In this document: piece by piece, positions 51,975 through 62,056 of the stretch | How the letters are laid out: every line of letters starts with the position of its first letter | Position numbering within the stretch: position 1 is the stretch's first letter | Assembly (NCBI GenBank): GCA_947502885.1 | Contig: CANNBP010000019.1 | Location: forward strand, 1 to 64,000 | Source: an uncultured Aquimarina sp. | Lineage (GTDB): Bacteria; Bacteroidota; Bacteroidia; Flavobacteriales; Flavobacteriaceae | Length of the DNA stretch: 64,000 bases | Direction: 5' to 3' | Translations under genes and position numbers: made by a program | Notes under the pieces: model-generated | Told to the model about the DNA's origin: nothing | The model's database searches: none | What the model saw: the letters and a program-made list of their open reading frames with translations, nothing else

Positions 51975-54782
51975 TCAAATAATTCTAGACTTATTAAAAA
52001 TGGGGATTCGAGAATTATGTCTTTTTTCTTTATCTTCAATTGGAATAATGATTTCTACAATAGTACCTCGATTTACTTTTGAATCTATGTGCATATCACC
52101 TTTTAAAGACTTAGTTCTGGATAGTATATTCTCTAATCCTATTCCTTTAGATATAATTTGAAGGTCAAAACCTATTCCGTTATCTTCTACAATTAGTTTT
52201 ACTTCTTTTTCTATTATCGTATACTGTAAATGAACCTGATCTGCATGTGAATGTTTGATAATGTTATTCATTAATTCTTGTGTAATTCTATAAAGTTCTA
52301 TTTTTATCTTGTCTGTTAACTGATTAAAACCTTCTGTTGGATAAAAATCATTAACAATGGTAAAGGAAAAATTCTTAGAAAGATCATTTAAATAGTCTTT
52401 TACAATTTTTTCGAATGGACTTTTTAAGATTTTTGAAGGAATTAAATCATGAGAAAGGGTTCGTATCTCACTATAGGTATTATCTACATTTTTAATTACT
52501 TTTTTCAAACCTTCTCTAGGATGAGTGGACAATTGAGAAAGTTCTAGTTTAATAGCTGCCAAGTTACCTGCGATTCCATCATGTAACTCCTTTGCTATTC
52601 TTTCTCTTTCTTTTTCTTGTCCTTCTATATTTGCATTGATAGTCTCTATTTCTTTCTTATTAATTATTTTTTGAGTGTTTAACCTTTGTCTATAATAGAT
52701 TAACCCAAGAAATAAAATGATAAGTACAACCCCTGCTCCAGCAATCACAACATTTCTAATCAAAACCTCATGGGCGATTTGTGATTTCTGTATGCTTAAT
52801 TGATTATTCTTGATTTCATTTTCTGCTATTTGCAGGTCATTCTCAATGCTTAATCGCTCAATATCATTTTGCCTTTGAGCTACTTTTAAACGGATTATAT
52901 CTTTATTTTTACGTTCTTCGGCAAGGTCTTTTTCTAATTTAACCCGATACAACTCATTCTTTTGACTATTAAATAAAACTCTTTGATATTCTTTTTCTCT
53001 TTGTAATAGTAATATTTCTTTTTCTTTTTTATCTGTATCATACTTTATCTGTATATCAGATATCTGTTTTATTTTTTCTATACTAAAAACACTATCCTTC
53101 ACATTAGTATACAACTTAAAATATCGTAACCCTTTTTCATATTGATTGAGCTTTTCATAACACTTGGATAGCCAAAAATAGTTAGCTTGAAGTTCTTTTT
53201 TGGATTGTATTTCTAAAGCAGAAGTAAGGCTTTTATCAAAAAACTCTTTTGCCTCATCATATTTTTTGAGTTCATAATATATTGTTCCTAATCTAGTGTA
53301 TGATTCTATTTCTAATTTTTTGAATTTCTTTAACCTATCTTTCATCATCATAACCTTTTGCATCAAATCAAGAGCTTGAGATGCATGTCCCTCTTTATAT
53401 TTACATTCGGCCATAGCATTGTAGTAAAGTATAAGATCCTTGGTAAACCCAATTTCATTTATTCTATCACGAGCTTTATTTAAAAATAGAATTGCTTCAT
53501 TAAATTTTTTTTGCTTTATTTTCAGATTACCAAGGTTTAAGTAAGAAGTTACGACCCCATTTTGATTATCTAGTTTCTCAAATAACAAAAGGCTTTTATT
53601 ATAATTCTCTTCTGCCATTATAAAATTATTTAGCTCATCAAATGCTTCCCCTATTTTATTATAGAGTACAGAAAGTTCTTGTTGATCTTCTAACTCTTCA
53701 TAATATTTCAAACTTTTATACAAAAATTCTATACTTTTTTTATAATTTCCAAGCTCTGCATATATATCCCCAATCTCGGCATAAATACTAGCTTCCCCTC
53801 CTTTATTATTGGTCTTACGAACTACTTCTAGAGCTTCTTCAAAATAACTCATAGACAATTTATAATTACCTCTATAATATGAGCTTTGTCCCAAACCATA
53901 GTAAGCCAAAATCATCCTATTACTTTGATTATACTTTTTACTTACTTCTAATGCATTAAAATAATATTGTTCTGCCTGTTTATACTTTTCATACTTCATA
54001 AAAGTCGAACCCCAATTAATGTTAATACCACTCATTGCTCTTGGGTTCTCTTTTTCTATGGCTAATTGTAGTGCCTTTTCATAATGCTTGGTTATCTGTT
54101 CTAAACTCTCGTTTTTGTATTCTAATGCCGAGGCAATTTTTACATGTAGATTAATTTGTAAGTTTTTATCTTTTAATTCTTCTGCTAATGTTAGTGCTTC
54201 GAAAGCTGCTGTTTTGGCTTTTTTAATTTCTCCTTTCTCTATATAAATACCTACTAAATTGTTTATACCCCATGCGATATATTTCTTATTCCCTGTTTTT
54301 CTACTAATGTTTAAACTTTTTTGATAATACTCTTCTGCTTTACCGTATTCGTCCATTCTTATATATGTTTCTCCCATATATATATATAATCTGATTTCAT
54401 CTTTTTCACTTTTAACATTGGTAAAAACCGGAATTGCCTTTTCGAAATATCGAATAGACTCATCAAACTTTCCTGAAATCATATGAGCATCTCCCAACAT
54501 TATATAAGCTCTACCTATATTTAATTGATCATTTATTTGTTTACTTAAAAGCAATGATTCTTCTGCATATTGTATTGTTTTTTCCTGATCATTATTTTGA
54601 TAAAATTTAGCTAGATCAAGTAATATTGGAATTCGCTCTTCTCCCTTAGAATGAGCCAATTGATTCAAAAGTCCCTCACCAATTACTTTCCTTTGAGCAT
54701 TAATCTCAGGAATCAACCATAAGGATACGAATAGAAAAACGATGTGTAATTTTATTTTCAAAATCAAAGATTTGTGTTTCAC
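51975..54782 (-). CDS. TPR-containing membrane sensor histidine kinase (HisKA_3), 935 aa
   Basis: Start is GTG at 54782, giving a signal sequence (LHIVFLFVSLWLIPEINA). About 14 TPR units follow (residues 40-580, e.g. YNKIGEAFDELNNFIMAEENY), then a coiled coil, a membrane segment (about 671-697, VVIAGAGVVLIILFLGLIYY), the HisKA_3 dimerisation domain with phospho-acceptor H734 in ERIAKELHDG, and an HATPase_c domain with N-box ELMNNIIKHSHA and DNGIGF. The sensor part is exported. HisKA_3 kinases usually pair with NarL/LuxR-type regulators, but none is adjacent, so it is an orphan in this window. The signal sensed is unknown. Confidence 0.92.
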   Translation of the reverse strand: MKHKSLILKIKLHIVFLFVSLWLIPEINAQRKVIGEGLLNQLAHSKGEERIPILLDLAKFYQNNDQEKTIQYAEESLLLSKQINDQLNIGRAYIMLGDAHMISGKFDESIRYFEKAIPVFTNVKSEKDEIRLYIYMGETYIRMDEYGKAEEYYQKSLNISRKTGNKKYIAWGINNLVGIYIEKGEIKKAKTAAFEALTLAEELKDKNLQINLHVKIASALEYKNESLEQITKHYEKALQLAIEKENPRAMSGININWGSTFMKYEKYKQAEQYYFNALEVSKKYNQSNRMILAYYGLGQSSYYRGNYKLSMSYFEEALEVVRKTNNKGGEASIYAEIGDIYAELGNYKKSIEFLYKSLKYYEELEDQQELSVLYNKIGEAFDELNNFIMAEENYNKSLLLFEKLDNQNGVVTSYLNLGNLKIKQKKFNEAILFLNKARDRINEIGFTKDLILYYNAMAECKYKEGHASQALDLMQKVMMMKDRLKKFKKLEIESYTRLGTIYYELKKYDEAKEFFDKSLTSALEIQSKKELQANYFWLSKCYEKLNQYEKGLRYFKLYTNVKDSVFSIEKIKQISDIQIKYDTDKKEKEILLLQREKEYQRVLFNSQKNELYRVKLEKDLAEERKNKDIIRLKVAQRQNDIERLSIENDLQIAENEIKNNQLSIQKSQIAHEVLIRNVVIAGAGVVLIILFLGLIYYRQRLNTQKIINKKEIETINANIEGQEKERERIAKELHDGIAGNLAAIKLELSQLSTHPREGLKKVIKNVDNTYSEIRTLSHDLIPSKILKSPFEKIVKDYLNDLSKNFSFTIVNDFYPTEGFNQLTDKIKIELYRITQELMNNIIKHSHADQVHLQYTIIEKEVKLIVEDNGIGFDLQIISKGIGLENILSRTKSLKGDMHIDSKVNRGTIVEIIIPIEDKEKRHNSRIPIFNKSRII

Positions 54783-54824
54783 TAAGTTTAAAACAACATT
54801 TTTTTATTAAAATTATTAATAAAT

Positions 54825-54857
54825 AAGAGAGACTGCCTATTAGGCAGTCTCTCTTTT
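54825..54857 (-). terminator. Hairpin terminator after the third metallopeptidase gene
   Basis: A nearly uninterrupted inverted repeat (AAGAGAGACTGCCTA / TAGGCAGTCTCTCTT) about 35 nt after the stop at 54890. The T tract on the minus strand is poor (ATTTATT), on the plus strand it is TTTT. Confidence 0.75.
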
Positions 54858-54889
54858 AATTATAGATTAACTTTACATTTTTCAGTTTA

Positions 54890-57763
54890 TTATTTAGAAA
54901 TAATAATTCTGTCGGTTCCAAAATCTCCATTCATCTGCCCTTTCACTAAGTATAACCCTGCTGGTAATTTAGTACTTAATGGTAATATCATTGTATTACC
55001 TCCTTTTTGTTCATTATACTCTGCCACTTTTTTACCTGTAATATTATATAACTCTATCTTTACCTTTCCACTTTCTGATGCATTAAATTTCAGATTAAGT
55101 TGCCCATTAAAAATAGGGTTTGTTGTTACCGAAAACAGAGTATTTGATTGATTTACAGCAAATAGCTTGGATGTAGTTACGTTTACCGTATAATCTTCGT
55201 ATTCACCATAACGTGTATCATTTGTACCGGTATCACATGGATTATTTTCATTATCATAATAAGATACCAAGACACGCATTCTAGTTGCTCCCGCTTTAGC
55301 TGTTTGTGGTATGGCAATAGAAATCTCGCCAACAAGATCACTTGTCTTATTAAGTTTGAAATATTCTCCTGCATCTGCAAAGTCTCCATCAATATTCCAA
55401 TCTACCCATGCATAAACTTCGTCGGCAGATCCTCCTTGATAGCCTATTATAGTTACTTTAAGATTATGATTACTTCCAGCAACTACATTAGCAGAAGATG
55501 ACGTATGATCTTCATAACCTGAAGAACTTCTAACAGAAGATTTATTGATTCCTGCAAAAACAACATTAGATATTCCTTCTGGACCTCCATTTCCAGTTGC
55601 AGAGCAATACGTAACATTAGTATCACAAGGAGCACAAGATCCACCACAATCAACACCAGTTTCGTCTCCATTTTGTATACCATCATTACAAGTTGGATTT
55701 GTGCCTCCTCCTGTAATACTTACTGTATAGTCCTCTACTTCTCCATAACTAAAGGATTCACATGGTGTAGGTATACCATTATATTTCATAGACACTCTCA
55801 TACGAGTATTTCCGTTTGTTGCAGTAGCAGGAACGGTAAAGTTTCCGCTTACCGAAGTATCTTTAGAAGCTGCTTTGGACCATACCTGTTCTCCATTATC
55901 TGTAAAATCGCCATCTTGATTATAATCAATCCACACACTATATGCTTCGTCATAAACGGTACCTGCCCATGTTGGAGTTATAGTAATGGTATTTGATGCT
56001 CCTTTTGACAAAGAGGTAGATATAGAAGTATAATCGCCATAACCTCCTGTAGAGCCTGTAGTCGTATTATTAATAGTTCCTAAAACGACCTTACTAATAT
56101 ACTCACCAGATATATCTTTTCCGTTTGATGCACAATAGGTAACACTTGTACAGGGGTCACAAGACCCTCCACAATCTACACCTGTTTCGTCTCCATTTTG
56201 TATCCCGTCATTACATGTAGGGCCAGCTGTACAATTTCCGCTCGATGTATAGGTTGTTGTACCACAAGCAATGGCAAATGTATCTTTTACGGTACCATCT
56301 GCTTTCTTAGCTTCCCAACTTGTACCAACAGTAGTAGAGGTCTCTCTAGTTTGTCCCGCTGTTACTGTAAATTGTGAAGTATTATTAGTAAAATACTCTA
56401 AAGAGCAATCTGTAGTATTACTAAATGTTACTGTAACTTGATCACCATTAGAACAACCGCCACAAGTTGTAACGCAACTAGCAGCAGAAATATAATTACG
56501 TACTCTGTCTCCTGGTTGTGGACCAAATCCATTTGCAAAGTTTGTCCCTACATCTGTAAGAGCACAATAACTCATTATTGTACCTACATTACTACCTGCA
56601 GCAGGTTTTGGAGGTCTAGCACAACTACCTTCTGGAGCTACACAACCATCGATAGGTGTATTATTTCCATTCCAAGCACATGCTTGTGTATGAGGTGAAC
56701 CTAAATTATGTCCTAATTCATGAGCTACAACCATAATTGTTTCAGAATATGCAGGAACATTTTCAAAGGATTTGGTAATCGAAGATCTTGCATACCCCGT
56801 CGTACCACATAAACCGTCAATAGACAGAGCAACACCATTTACCCCATTAGCGGCATAATTAACAAAATGCCCTAAATCACCATCAAAAGCATTGTTTCTC
56901 CTATAGTTAGCATAGGTATCAATATTAGAAAAAGGTTGGTTTGCTTCCCAAGCTTTCATCCCAGAAAGCTTAAGAGTTATTTGTTCTCCTGCATAGATAA
57001 CTGCAACTTGATTAAACATAGCCTGAATAAAATCAGAAGCACCTTGCACTCCCCCTTTGTCACTCACAATACCTGTATCAATATCAAAGAAGACTTTTGG
57101 GCATTTATCAATAGCCAATGCTCCATTAGATACATTTTTTTCAATTTGATCTTTATTACCTCCCTTAGGGTTTGTAGAATCCATAACCTCACAAGAGAAT
57201 TCAAAAAGGTGACTAATCTCATTATCAGAATATGCAATCATTTTGTTACTGTTCTCAAGAGCACCAATAACTATATTCCCTGTATTACCCTTTGCACTAA
57301 CTACACCTGCCATTTCATTTCCATAGAAACTTACAGCCACTAATGAGTTGTCGTGCCCTTTAACCACTCCTCTATAATGTAAAATCTGGCGATCTGGATT
57401 GACCACCTTACCAGATGGCATAGCAACTACTTTAAAATCGTCTGTAGTAATCTGCACTCTAGCCAGTTCTAACTCTAGTGGTTGTCCTTTTTGTGGAATT
57501 TTTAAACTAATGGTTTTACCCGGTTTACTATGAAAAGATGATAATTTATCCTTTTCTATAGAAAATAAAGTGTAATTCTTAAGTCCTTTAGGAACTTGAA
57601 TTCTTGCTTTTTGGTTATCAACAACCGAAAACAAGTCAACGTCTTCAAAAGTTTCCCCTGATGCTCTTTTGCTTTGAATAAGCTCATTTGGTTTTACTGG
57701 GGATGTTTGTGCAAAACTGACTGCTGTTAAAAATGCAATCATAATCATTAAGATGTTTTTCAT
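54890..57763 (-). CDS. Secreted reprolysin-like (M12B) metallopeptidase with two GEVED domains and a T9SS sorting domain (957 aa)
   Basis: ATG 57763 is chosen since it starts a clean signal peptide (MKNILMIMIAFLTAVSFAQ). The propeptide has VAVSFYGNEMAGVVS; the catalytic zinc motif HELGHNLGSPH lies near residue 346 and the Met-turn IMSYC about 50 residues later. Residues about 395-510 include SFSNTT-like strands and GTSWEAKKADG, reminiscent of a VHL-beta domain. Cys-rich CNDGIQNGDETGVDC modules (about 512-534 and 688-711) alternate with GEVED domains (540-682 and 716-859). A T9SS type A domain (878-957) ends the protein. It shares modules and architecture with the proteins at 4625-9853 and 10905-14831, but its catalytic domain is clearly more distant. 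Substrate unknown. Confidence 0.93.
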   Translation of the reverse strand: MKNILMIMIAFLTAVSFAQTSPVKPNELIQSKRASGETFEDVDLFSVVDNQKARIQVPKGLKNYTLFSIEKDKLSSFHSKPGKTISLKIPQKGQPLELELARVQITTDDFKVVAMPSGKVVNPDRQILHYRGVVKGHDNSLVAVSFYGNEMAGVVSAKGNTGNIVIGALENSNKMIAYSDNEISHLFEFSCEVMDSTNPKGGNKDQIEKNVSNGALAIDKCPKVFFDIDTGIVSDKGGVQGASDFIQAMFNQVAVIYAGEQITLKLSGMKAWEANQPFSNIDTYANYRRNNAFDGDLGHFVNYAANGVNGVALSIDGLCGTTGYARSSITKSFENVPAYSETIMVVAHELGHNLGSPHTQACAWNGNNTPIDGCVAPEGSCARPPKPAAGSNVGTIMSYCALTDVGTNFANGFGPQPGDRVRNYISAASCVTTCGGCSNGDQVTVTFSNTTDCSLEYFTNNTSQFTVTAGQTRETSTTVGTSWEAKKADGTVKDTFAIACGTTTYTSSGNCTAGPTCNDGIQNGDETGVDCGGSCDPCTSVTYCASNGKDISGEYISKVVLGTINNTTTGSTGGYGDYTSISTSLSKGASNTITITPTWAGTVYDEAYSVWIDYNQDGDFTDNGEQVWSKAASKDTSVSGNFTVPATATNGNTRMRVSMKYNGIPTPCESFSYGEVEDYTVSITGGGTNPTCNDGIQNGDETGVDCGGSCAPCDTNVTYCSATGNGGPEGISNVVFAGINKSSVRSSSGYEDHTSSSANVVAGSNHNLKVTIIGYQGGSADEVYAWVDWNIDGDFADAGEYFKLNKTSDLVGEISIAIPQTAKAGATRMRVLVSYYDNENNPCDTGTNDTRYGEYEDYTVNVTTSKLFAVNQSNTLFSVTTNPIFNGQLNLKFNASESGKVKIELYNITGKKVAEYNEQKGGNTMILPLSTKLPAGLYLVKGQMNGDFGTDRIIISK

Positions 57764-57785
57764 CGTACTAAGTTTTAGTTTTATA

Positions 57786-57837
57786 GACTTTTTGAATAGT
57801 AGTATTATAGGCGAGATCAATAAACTATTAAAAAGTC
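57786..57837 (-). promoter_or_regulatory. Leader inverted repeat of the third metallopeptidase gene
   Basis: Arms GACTTTTTGAATAG (57786-57799) and CTATTAAAAAGTC (57825-57837) pair over 13 bp with one bulged G; the loop is 25 nt. It starts 23 nt upstream of ATG 57763, inside the probable 5' leader. Confidence 0.5.
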
Positions 57838-58302
57838 CTGATTGAGTTTGTATTAGCATTGAAAGTACAAAACCTATTAAACACTTAGAAATCAAAGACA
57901 AACAATTTTAAAAAAACATTTTTTAACTAAAAATTATGTTAAAAACAAAGGTTATCGTGCATCAATTAATAATATTTAAGATTTGATTTTAACAAAAAAT
58001 TAAGATTAGAGTTGTAGTATTTATTCGTACCAATTTACTTCCTGTACAAAAAATCTCTAAAGATAGAATTCGGTAACAACAAAATTCTCAATTCAAATCA
58101 CTCATAGACTTATGTTATTATCATATTAGTAATTCCTACACAATATTTAATTGAAGAAAAATATGACATCACACAAACACATAATAAACTTAAAAACAAC
58201 ACTTTAAATCATACAGCTACAAAAAATGTCATTTCTCTTTGGGTAGAGAGGTAAAAATATGGTTTTTACGTACTATCTTTAACCAAAGCAAAATGATAGC
58301 AA

Positions 58303-58334
58303 TTTCTCAAAACCCTATCAAATACCTACATTTG
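58303..58334 (+). promoter_or_regulatory. uvrA promoter (TTTC, 20 nt, TACATTTG)
   Basis: Perfect -7 box TACATTTG at 58327-58334, 19 bp before the ATG, with TTTC (one mismatch from TTTG) at 58303-58306. No SOS-type box was recognised. Confidence 0.6.
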
Positions 58335-58353
58335 CAATCTTGGTAAAAAATTT

Positions 58354-61188
58354 ATGCGTAGATCAGAAGAGAATATAGAAGTTTTAGGGGCTCGTGTTCA
58401 TAACTTAAAGAATATTGATGTCACTATACCCCGAGAAAAATTAGTGGTCATAACGGGGCTGTCGGGATCAGGTAAGTCCTCGTTGGCTTTTGACACTATT
58501 TATGCAGAAGGACAAAGACGGTATATAGAAACTTTTTCTGCTTATGCCCGACAATTTCTAGGCGGTCTTGAGCGTCCTGATGTTGATAAAATTGATGGTT
58601 TATCACCTGTAATTGCAATAGAGCAAAAAACCACCAGTAAAAGCCCAAGAAGTACAATAGGAACAATTACCGAAATTTATGATTTTTTGAGATTATTATT
58701 CTCAAGAGGTAGTGATGCATATAGCTATAACACAGGAGAAAAAATGATAAGTTATAGCGATGAACAAATAAAAGATCTCATCTTAAAAGATTTTTCAGGA
58801 AAAAGAATAAACATTTTAGCTCCAGTTGTACGATCAAGAAAAGGACATTATAGAGAATTGTTTGAGCAAATTGCTAAACAAGGCTTTGTAAAAGTTCGAA
58901 CTGATGGTGAAATTACAGATATCACCAAAGGGATGAAATTAGATCGTTATAAAACTCATGACATCGAGATTGTTATTGATCGTTTGATGATTACCGAAGA
59001 TCAAGACAATTCAAAGCGACTCATGGAGACAATTAATACTGCGATGTATCATGGTGATGATGTTTTGATGGTAATTGAACAGGAATCTCAAGAGGTAAGG
59101 TTTTTTAGTAGAAGTTTAATGTGTCCGTCAAGCGGAATTTCTTATCCAAATCCAGAACCTAATAATTTTTCTTTCAATTCGCCAAAAGGTGCTTGTCCTA
59201 AATGTAATGGTATTGGTAATTTGTATGAAGTCAATATCAATAAAATTATTCCTGATGATTCTATTTCTATAAAAAATGGAGGATTGGTGCCACAAGGACC
59301 TCAAAAAAACAATTGGATATTTAAACAACTTGATTTAATAGCCCAGCGATTTAATTTTAAATTAAGTGATCCTATAAAAAAAATCCCTGATGAGGCAATG
59401 CAAATTATCCTTCATGGAGGTAAAGAAAAATTTAGTATTGATAGCAAAACTTTGGGGATAACCCGAGAATATAAAATTGATTTTGAAGGTATTGCTACCT
59501 TTATAGAAAATACGTATTCAAATAGTGATTCTACTTCACTAAAAAGATGGGCCAAAGACTTTATGGATAATATCCAATGTCAAGAATGTGAAGGATCAAG
59601 ATTGCGTAAAGAATCTTTATACTTCAAAGTGAATTCAAAGAGCATTGCCGAATTGGCATCAATGGATATTAATGAACTTTCTGATTGGTTTTTAAATCTC
59701 CCTAATCACCTATCCGAAAAGCAAAATAAAATTTCTGGTGAAATAGTTAAAGAGATTAATGCTCGTCTTCAATTTTTGGTTGATGTTGGTCTCACCTATT
59801 TATCCTTAAATAGAAGTAGCAAATCATTATCAGGAGGTGAAGCACAACGTATTCGACTTGCTACTCAAATTGGTTCTCAGTTAGTAGGAGTATTATATAT
59901 CCTAGATGAACCTAGTATAGGTCTACATCAAAGAGATAACGAAAAGTTAATTAACTCTCTTGTACAGCTACGTGATATAGGTAATTCTGTAATCGTTGTA
60001 GAGCATGACAAAGATATGATAGAAAGAGCTGATCATGTAATTGATATTGGCCCTTTGGCAGGAAAGCACGGAGGAGAAATCATAAGTCAAGGTACTCCAA
60101 AAGAACTGCAACTGCACCATACACTTACTGCAGACTATCTTAGTGGTAAAAAGCAAATTGAGATACCTTCAAAAAGAAGAAAAGGAAATGGTAAAATTAT
60201 TTCTTTAAAAGGAGCTACAGGAAATAATTTAAAAAACGTTTCTATCGATATTCCTTTAGGAAAAATGATTGCTGTAACCGGAGTTTCTGGAAGTGGAAAA
60301 TCAACACTTATTAATGAGACGCTATACCCTATTTTAAATGCATATTATTTTAATGGGGTAAAAAAACCAATGCCCTATAAAAGTATAAAAGGCTTAGAGC
60401 ATGCGGATAAGGTCATCGACATAAATCAGTCTCCTATTGGGCGTACTCCAAGATCTAACCCAGCAACCTATACTGGTGTTTTTTCTGAAATAAGAAGTCT
60501 ATTTGCTAAGACACCAGAAGCAATGATTAGAGGGTATAAACTTGGTCGTTTCAGTTTTAATGTAGCAGGAGGAAGATGTGAAACTTGTAAAGGAGGAGGT
60601 TTAAGAGTTATAGAAATGAACTTTTTACCAGATGTATATGTAGAATGTGAAACTTGTCAAGGCAAACGTTTTAATAGAGAAACTCTTGAAATAAGATATA
60701 AAGGAAAATCTATTTCAGATGTTTTAGAGATGACCATAAATGAAGCATGTCATTTCTTTGAACACATCCCAAAAATTTCCAGAAAATTAAAAACTATTCA
60801 AAATGTTGGACTAGGATATATTACCTTAGGACAACAATCAACAACTTTATCGGGAGGAGAAGCGCAACGTATTAAACTTGCTACAGAGCTTTCTAAACGA
60901 GATACTGGTAATACTTTTTATATCTTGGATGAACCAACCACAGGACTTCATTTTGAAGATATTCGTGTACTAATGGATGTTTTAAATAAATTAGTTGACA
61001 AAGGAAATACTGTTTTAATCATCGAACATAATATGGATGTAATTAAAATGGCCGATTATATAGTTGATATTGGATATGAAGGAGGTAAAAATGGTGGAAA
61101 AATTGTAGCCAAAGGTACTCCTGAAGATATAATTAAAAATAAAAAAAGTTACACTGCCAAGTTTCTTAAAAAAGAACTTAGCATTTAA
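58354..61188 (+). CDS. uvrA: Excinuclease ABC subunit UvrA
   Basis: 944 residues, standard length. Two ABC ATPase modules: Walker A GLSGSGKSS near residue 34 and GVSGSGKST near 647, each with its signature (SGGEAQRIRLA, SGGEAQRIKLA) and Walker B (YILDEPSIGLH, YILDEPTTGLH). Zinc-binding CPKCNG, CQECEG, CETCKG and CETCQG pairs are present, as is the RRYIETFSAYARQFL segment. UvrA scans DNA for lesions with UvrB in nucleotide excision repair. It is followed after 20 bp by a LOG-family gene, probably cotranscribed. Confidence 0.97.
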   Translation: MRRSEENIEVLGARVHNLKNIDVTIPREKLVVITGLSGSGKSSLAFDTIYAEGQRRYIETFSAYARQFLGGLERPDVDKIDGLSPVIAIEQKTTSKSPRSTIGTITEIYDFLRLLFSRGSDAYSYNTGEKMISYSDEQIKDLILKDFSGKRINILAPVVRSRKGHYRELFEQIAKQGFVKVRTDGEITDITKGMKLDRYKTHDIEIVIDRLMITEDQDNSKRLMETINTAMYHGDDVLMVIEQESQEVRFFSRSLMCPSSGISYPNPEPNNFSFNSPKGACPKCNGIGNLYEVNINKIIPDDSISIKNGGLVPQGPQKNNWIFKQLDLIAQRFNFKLSDPIKKIPDEAMQIILHGGKEKFSIDSKTLGITREYKIDFEGIATFIENTYSNSDSTSLKRWAKDFMDNIQCQECEGSRLRKESLYFKVNSKSIAELASMDINELSDWFLNLPNHLSEKQNKISGEIVKEINARLQFLVDVGLTYLSLNRSSKSLSGGEAQRIRLATQIGSQLVGVLYILDEPSIGLHQRDNEKLINSLVQLRDIGNSVIVVEHDKDMIERADHVIDIGPLAGKHGGEIISQGTPKELQLHHTLTADYLSGKKQIEIPSKRRKGNGKIISLKGATGNNLKNVSIDIPLGKMIAVTGVSGSGKSTLINETLYPILNAYYFNGVKKPMPYKSIKGLEHADKVIDINQSPIGRTPRSNPATYTGVFSEIRSLFAKTPEAMIRGYKLGRFSFNVAGGRCETCKGGGLRVIEMNFLPDVYVECETCQGKRFNRETLEIRYKGKSISDVLEMTINEACHFFEHIPKISRKLKTIQNVGLGYITLGQQSTTLSGGEAQRIKLATELSKRDTGNTFYILDEPTTGLHFEDIRVLMDVLNKLVDKGNTVLIIEHNMDVIKMADYIVDIGYEGGKNGGKIVAKGTPEDIIKNKKSYTAKFLKKELSI

Positions 61189-61208
61189 AATACAAAACAA
61201 TTAAACTT

Positions 61209-61898
61209 ATGAGAAAAGAACAACATCATAAAGGTTGGAACGAAATAAAAACTAATGACTCTTGGGCCATCTTTAAAATTATGGGTGAGTTTGTTAATGG
61301 TTTTGAAAAAATGAGTAAAATAGGACCATGTGTATCAATATTTGGATCTGCTCGTACAAAAACAGACAACGAATACTACCAACTAGCTGTAGATGTTGCC
61401 AAAGAAATTGTAGATCATGGGTATGGTGTCATTACTGGAGGTGGTCCCGGTATAATGGAAGCTGGAAATAAAGGTGCACATTTAGCCGGAGGTACTTCTG
61501 TAGGGTTAAATATTGATCTTCCATTTGAGCAACATGATAACCCATATATCGATTCTGACAAAAGCCTTGACTTTGACTATTTCTTTGTTCGTAAAGTAAT
61601 GTTTGTCAAGTATTCTCAGGGGTTTGTTGTCATGCCAGGAGGATTTGGTACTCTTGATGAATTGTTTGAAGCTATAACTCTTATACAGACCAAAAAAATT
61701 GCCAAATTTCCAATAATACTTGTAAGTACAGAATTTTGGGGAGGATTAATGGACTGGATAAAAAGTACATTGTTAGCAAAATTTGAAAATATAAGCCCAG
61801 GTGATCTGGATCTTATTCACATTGTTGACACTCCAAAAGAAGTACTTCAAATATTGGATAAATTCTATGGAGAATATAATTTAAGTCCTAATTTCTGA
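61209..61898 (+). CDS. TIGR00730/LOG-family Rossmann-fold protein, 229 aa
   Basis: The LOG motif PGGFGTLDELFEA near residue 142 and the nucleotide-binding GGGPGIMEAGNKGA near 78 are intact. Family members hydrolyse nucleoside 5'-monophosphates to the base and ribose 5-phosphate (cytokinin riboside monophosphate phosphoribohydrolase activity or YgdH/PpnN-like). Here a role in purine nucleotide salvage or (p)ppGpp-related control is possible but not shown. It lies 20 bp after uvrA, which makes an operon likely. No signal peptide, so cytoplasmic. Confidence 0.9.
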   Translation: MRKEQHHKGWNEIKTNDSWAIFKIMGEFVNGFEKMSKIGPCVSIFGSARTKTDNEYYQLAVDVAKEIVDHGYGVITGGGPGIMEAGNKGAHLAGGTSVGLNIDLPFEQHDNPYIDSDKSLDFDYFFVRKVMFVKYSQGFVVMPGGFGTLDELFEAITLIQTKKIAKFPIILVSTEFWGGLMDWIKSTLLAKFENISPGDLDLIHIVDTPKEVLQILDKFYGEYNLSPNF

Positions 61899-62056
61899 AA
61901 CATTTTGATAACAAATCAGTTATTAGAATGGCGAATCTCTTTTAACCTAATAATATCAAGATTCTGTCAATTATCAATAAAATAGAGAAATCCTATTAGG
62001 GAATACTTCTATTTTAGCGTTTTATGTATAGAATTTATTTAATCTAAAACTAAAAA

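Larger units (their letters stand above)
57764..58353. other. Divergent intergenic region between the third metallopeptidase gene and uvrA
   Basis: 590 bp without a gene. It contains a long-range inverted repeat in the metallopeptidase leader (57786-57837), a possible imperfect -7 box for that gene (TAGGTTTTG, minus strand, about 57860), AT-rich filler and the uvrA promoter (58303-58334). Confidence 0.65.

Noticed and set aside
57764..57901. 46-codon N-terminal extension of the third metallopeptidase
   Set aside because: It would place a second hydrophobic stretch in front of a clear signal peptide and includes the leader inverted repeat; ATG 57763 is better.
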